Shown one piece after another: positions 62,088 to 64,000 of a DNA stretch of 64,000 nucleotides (the stretch's first letter is position 1; every line of letters begins with the position of its first letter). The DNA is from Clostridiaceae bacterium Marseille-Q4145 (GTDB taxonomy: Bacteria; Bacillota; Clostridia; Lachnospirales; Lachnospiraceae). Position numbers and translations under genes: made by a program. Under the pieces are notes generated by a model, which worked only from the letters and a program-made list of their open reading frames with translations, made no database searches and had not been told where the DNA came from. The DNA lies in NCBI GenBank assembly GCA_018223365.1, contig JAGTTP010000001.1, positions 124,001-188,000 on the forward strand. Reading direction: 5' to 3'.

Positions 62088-62516
62088 CTATTTCAAATTA
62101 TCCGGTCCAAATCCAAGCGGAAGAAGTTCTTTCAGCGTATAGATCTGATACTGGTCTCTTCCGGATGCCAAAATGATCTGGAATGTATCCGGATCACAGA
62201 ACTCCATCATCACCTGACGGCAGACACCACAGGGAGCAGTATACCCTTCCAGCTTCTTATGAGCACCGCCTAACACACAGATGGCATCGAATTCCCGGAC
62301 TCCTTCACTGACTGCCTTGAAAAATGCGGTTCGCTCCGCACAGTTGCTGGGCGTATATCCTGCATTTTCAATGTTGCAGCCGCCATAAATGGTTCCATTT
62401 TTCGCCAGCAGCGCCGCTCCCACATGAAAGTGGGAGTACGGTACATAAGAATAATCCATCATACCAATGGCTGTGTCAATCAATTCATTGATCTGCTTCT
62501 CATCCAGCTTTTTCAT
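62088..62516 (-). CDS. cdd: Cytidine deaminase
   Basis: 142 residues, the small homotetrameric type. It deaminates cytidine and deoxycytidine. Substrate and zinc motifs: [35 protein letters not shown] (CAE with the catalytic Glu) and [10 protein letters not shown]. Lies 21 bases after deoC and feeds uridine and deoxyuridine into the same pathway. Confidence 0.97.
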   Translation of the reverse strand: MKKLDEKQINELIDTAIGMMDYSYVPYSHFHVGAALLAKNGTIYGGCNIENAGYTPSNCAERTAFFKAVSEGVREFDAICVLGGAHKKLEGYTAPCGVCRQVMMEFCDPDTFQIILASGRDQYQIYTLKELLPLGFGPDNLK

Positions 62517-62537
62517 AAAACCTCAAAGTCTCCTTTA

Positions 62538-63203
62538 TCAATATCCAGTTGCCTCTTCCTGTTTCACCAGTTTGATAATACGGCTGGTTCCCAGACGGTC
62601 CGCACCCAGAGAAAGGAATTTTTCTGCGTCATCCAAAGAAGAAATTCCTCCTGCCGCTTTCATCTTCACGTTCGGTCCGATATGCTCGGAGAAAAGTTTA
62701 ATATCCTCAAAGGTTGCACCTGCTTTGGAAAATCCGGTAGATGTTTTAATATAATCAGCTCCTGCTTTTGTCACTGCTTCACACATACGGATTTTTTCTT
62801 CATCGGTGAGCAGGCAGGTCTCGATGATGACTTTCAGTATTTTGGAACCGCATGCTTTTTTGAGCGTACGGATTTCCTCTTCGATGCAGTCAAATTTGCC
62901 GTCTTTTGCCCAACCGATATTGATGACCATATCAATCTCATCTGCGCCATTTGTCAGTGCATCCCTGGTCTCAAACTCTTTTGCCGCGGTGGTCATGTAT
63001 CCGTTCGGGAAACCAATCACGGTGCAGACTGCCATTTTATCCTGTACATATTCTTTTACCTGTTTTACATAAGCAGGCGGAATACATACAGAAGCGGTTC
63101 CATAGGTAATTGCATCATCACAGATCTGTTTGATCTCCGCCCAGGTAGCAGTCTGCGTCAGCAGTGTATGATCCACATGCTTTAAAATCTCTTTTACATC
63201 CAT
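62538..63203 (-). CDS. deoC: Deoxyribose-phosphate aldolase
   Basis: 221 residues, class I aldolase barrel. It splits 2-deoxyribose-5-phosphate into glyceraldehyde-3-phosphate and acetaldehyde. The Schiff-base lysine is in [33 protein letters not shown] and [15 protein letters not shown] complete the site. It uses the product of DeoB and lies 27 bases after deoD. Confidence 0.97.
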   Translation of the reverse strand: MDVKEILKHVDHTLLTQTATWAEIKQICDDAITYGTASVCIPPAYVKQVKEYVQDKMAVCTVIGFPNGYMTTAAKEFETRDALTNGADEIDMVINIGWAKDGKFDCIEEEIRTLKKACGSKILKVIIETCLLTDEEKIRMCEAVTKAGADYIKTSTGFSKAGATFEDIKLFSEHIGPNVKMKAAGGISSLDDAEKFLSLGADRLGTSRIIKLVKQEEATGY

Positions 63204-63230
63204 TCTTATAAATTCTCCCCGTCTTTATTA

Positions 63231-63941
63231 TCATGCCAGTTCCAGTGCAATCTCCATCATCTTGCCGAATCCCAGCTGACGGTCTTCTGCACTTAAGAAC
63301 TCGTTGGTATACAAATGGTCAGAAATGGTCAGCATACAGAGGGCTTTCTTACCTGCTTTTGCTGCATTCATATACAGAGCTGCCGCTTCCATCTCCACAG
63401 CCAGTACACCCATGCTGCGCCACAGATCATTGACCTTCGGGTTCGCATTGTAAAATACATCAGAGGAAAGGACATTTCCAACGACTACATTGGTTCCCTG
63501 GCGTTTTGCAGTCTCAACTGCTCTGTTCAGCAGGTCATAATCTGCGATCGGAGCATAGGTTCCAGGAAGGCCATACTGATATACATAATTGGAATCCGTG
63601 CAGGCACCCATGCCGATGACTACATCCATCAGTTTCAGATGATCTTGCAGGGCTCCTGCAGAACCAATACGGATGATCTGATCTACATCATAAAAGTTAA
63701 ACAGCTCATAGGAATAGATTCCGATGGAAGGCATACCCATGCCTCCGCCCATAACGGAAATCTCTTTTCCTTTGTAAGTTCCGGTATATCCAAACATGTT
63801 TCTGACTGCTGTTACCTGTCTCGGATTCTCGAGATACGTCTCTGCAATGTATTTTGCTCTCAATGGATCTCCGGGCATCAGTACAGTTTTGGCGAAATCG
63901 CCTGCTTTGGCGCTATTGTGTGCAGTTGGTGTGTTTGACAT
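63231..63941 (-). CDS. deoD: Purine nucleoside phosphorylase, DeoD type
   Basis: 236 residues, hexameric PNP family. It phosphorolyses purine (deoxy)nucleosides to base and (deoxy)ribose-1-phosphate. Motifs: TVLMPGDPLRAKYIAETYL (phosphate), GSAGALQDHLKLMDVVIG and GVLAVEMEAAALYMNA. AAGGAG precedes the ATG. It follows a gene cut by the window edge with only 16 bases between, so the operon begins outside. Confidence 0.96.
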   Translation of the reverse strand: MSNTPTAHNSAKAGDFAKTVLMPGDPLRAKYIAETYLENPRQVTAVRNMFGYTGTYKGKEISVMGGGMGMPSIGIYSYELFNFYDVDQIIRIGSAGALQDHLKLMDVVIGMGACTDSNYVYQYGLPGTYAPIADYDLLNRAVETAKRQGTNVVVGNVLSSDVFYNANPKVNDLWRSMGVLAVEMEAAALYMNAAKAGKKALCMLTISDHLYTNEFLSAEDRQLGFGKMMEIALELA

Positions 63942-63957
63942 ATCACATTCTCCTTTT

Positions 63958-64000
63958 CTACTTAGATTTTACAAAGATCTTTCCATTGGCTGCCGGTGTG
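63958..64000 (-). CDS. C-terminal tail of an unidentified gene upstream of deoD
   Basis: Thirteen codons (TPAANGKIFVKSK) and a TAG are visible; the gene enters from beyond the window. Its closeness to deoD suggests it is part of the nucleoside operon (for example a transporter or pyrimidine phosphorylase), but the tail is too short to identify. Confidence 0.5.
   Translation of the reverse strand, partial: TPAANGKIFVKSK

Overview
The window reads as ordinary chromosome from an anaerobic, spore-forming Firmicute, most likely a gut Lachnospiraceae (class Clostridia). The evidence is moderate GC, strong AGGAGG ribosome sites, T-box leaders on pheST and leuA, sporulation-type genes (SpoIID-like, SleB-like hydrolase, two CotH-like proteins), an ATP-type PEP carboxykinase, a chorion-class high-cysteine protein and a 31-residue holin-like toxin. 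The genus cannot be fixed from this sequence. I saw no rRNA, tRNA, CRISPR array or prophage.

Layout. 0-3.2 kb: the end of a DUF1538 membrane protein with a PII-like partner, a zinc-dependent phospholipase C-like protein, a Cys-rich surface-type protein and a run of overlapping small unknown genes. 3.2-13 kb: CLC-type channel/antiporter, an EF-G-like paralogue, leuS, tyrA-aroA (aromatic amino acids), an HPr-like protein and udk. 13-22 kb: queA, then a T-box-controlled pheS-pheT transcript whose last gene is a CotH-like protein, a YihY membrane protein, a SpoIID-like protein, 6S RNA and cutC. 22.9-24.8 kb: a complete group II intron with its reverse transcriptase, sitting just behind the pckA terminator. 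24.8-43 kb: pckA with a striking palindrome at its promoter, thrC, a SleB-like hydrolase, T-box leuA, metY behind two envelope-type membrane genes, ilvNC, a second CotH-like gene, a homocysteine methyltransferase-family gene, and a PspA / zinc-ribbon / SPFH envelope module. 43-51 kb: gpsA-plsY-der-DUF512, prs and nagAB.

51.5-59.6 kb is a long minus-strand operon driven by one consensus promoter: ylxM-ffh-rpsP-khpA-rimM-trmD-rplS-lepB paralogue-rbgA-lepB-rnhB-yraN-pgeF. It joins protein targeting, ribosome assembly and RNA modification. Many genes overlap by one base (TAATG) or abut. The lepB paralogue has lost both residues of the signal peptidase Ser/Lys dyad, while the second copy keeps both.

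59.6-60.9 kb is the only substantial gap. It holds a compact type I toxin-antitoxin-like locus: a 31-aa membrane peptide with an excellent but hairpin-masked ribosome site, convergent consensus promoters and an antisense RNA. Decayed gene remnants flank it. 60.9-64 kb is a deoxyribonucleoside salvage operon (deoD-deoC-cdd-deoB) entered from a gene cut by the window edge.

Most genes are metabolic or informational core genes. The least ordinary items are the toxin locus, the dyad-less signal peptidase, the palindrome over the pckA start site, the CotH gene coupled to pheT, and the EF-G paralogue with an altered G4 motif.
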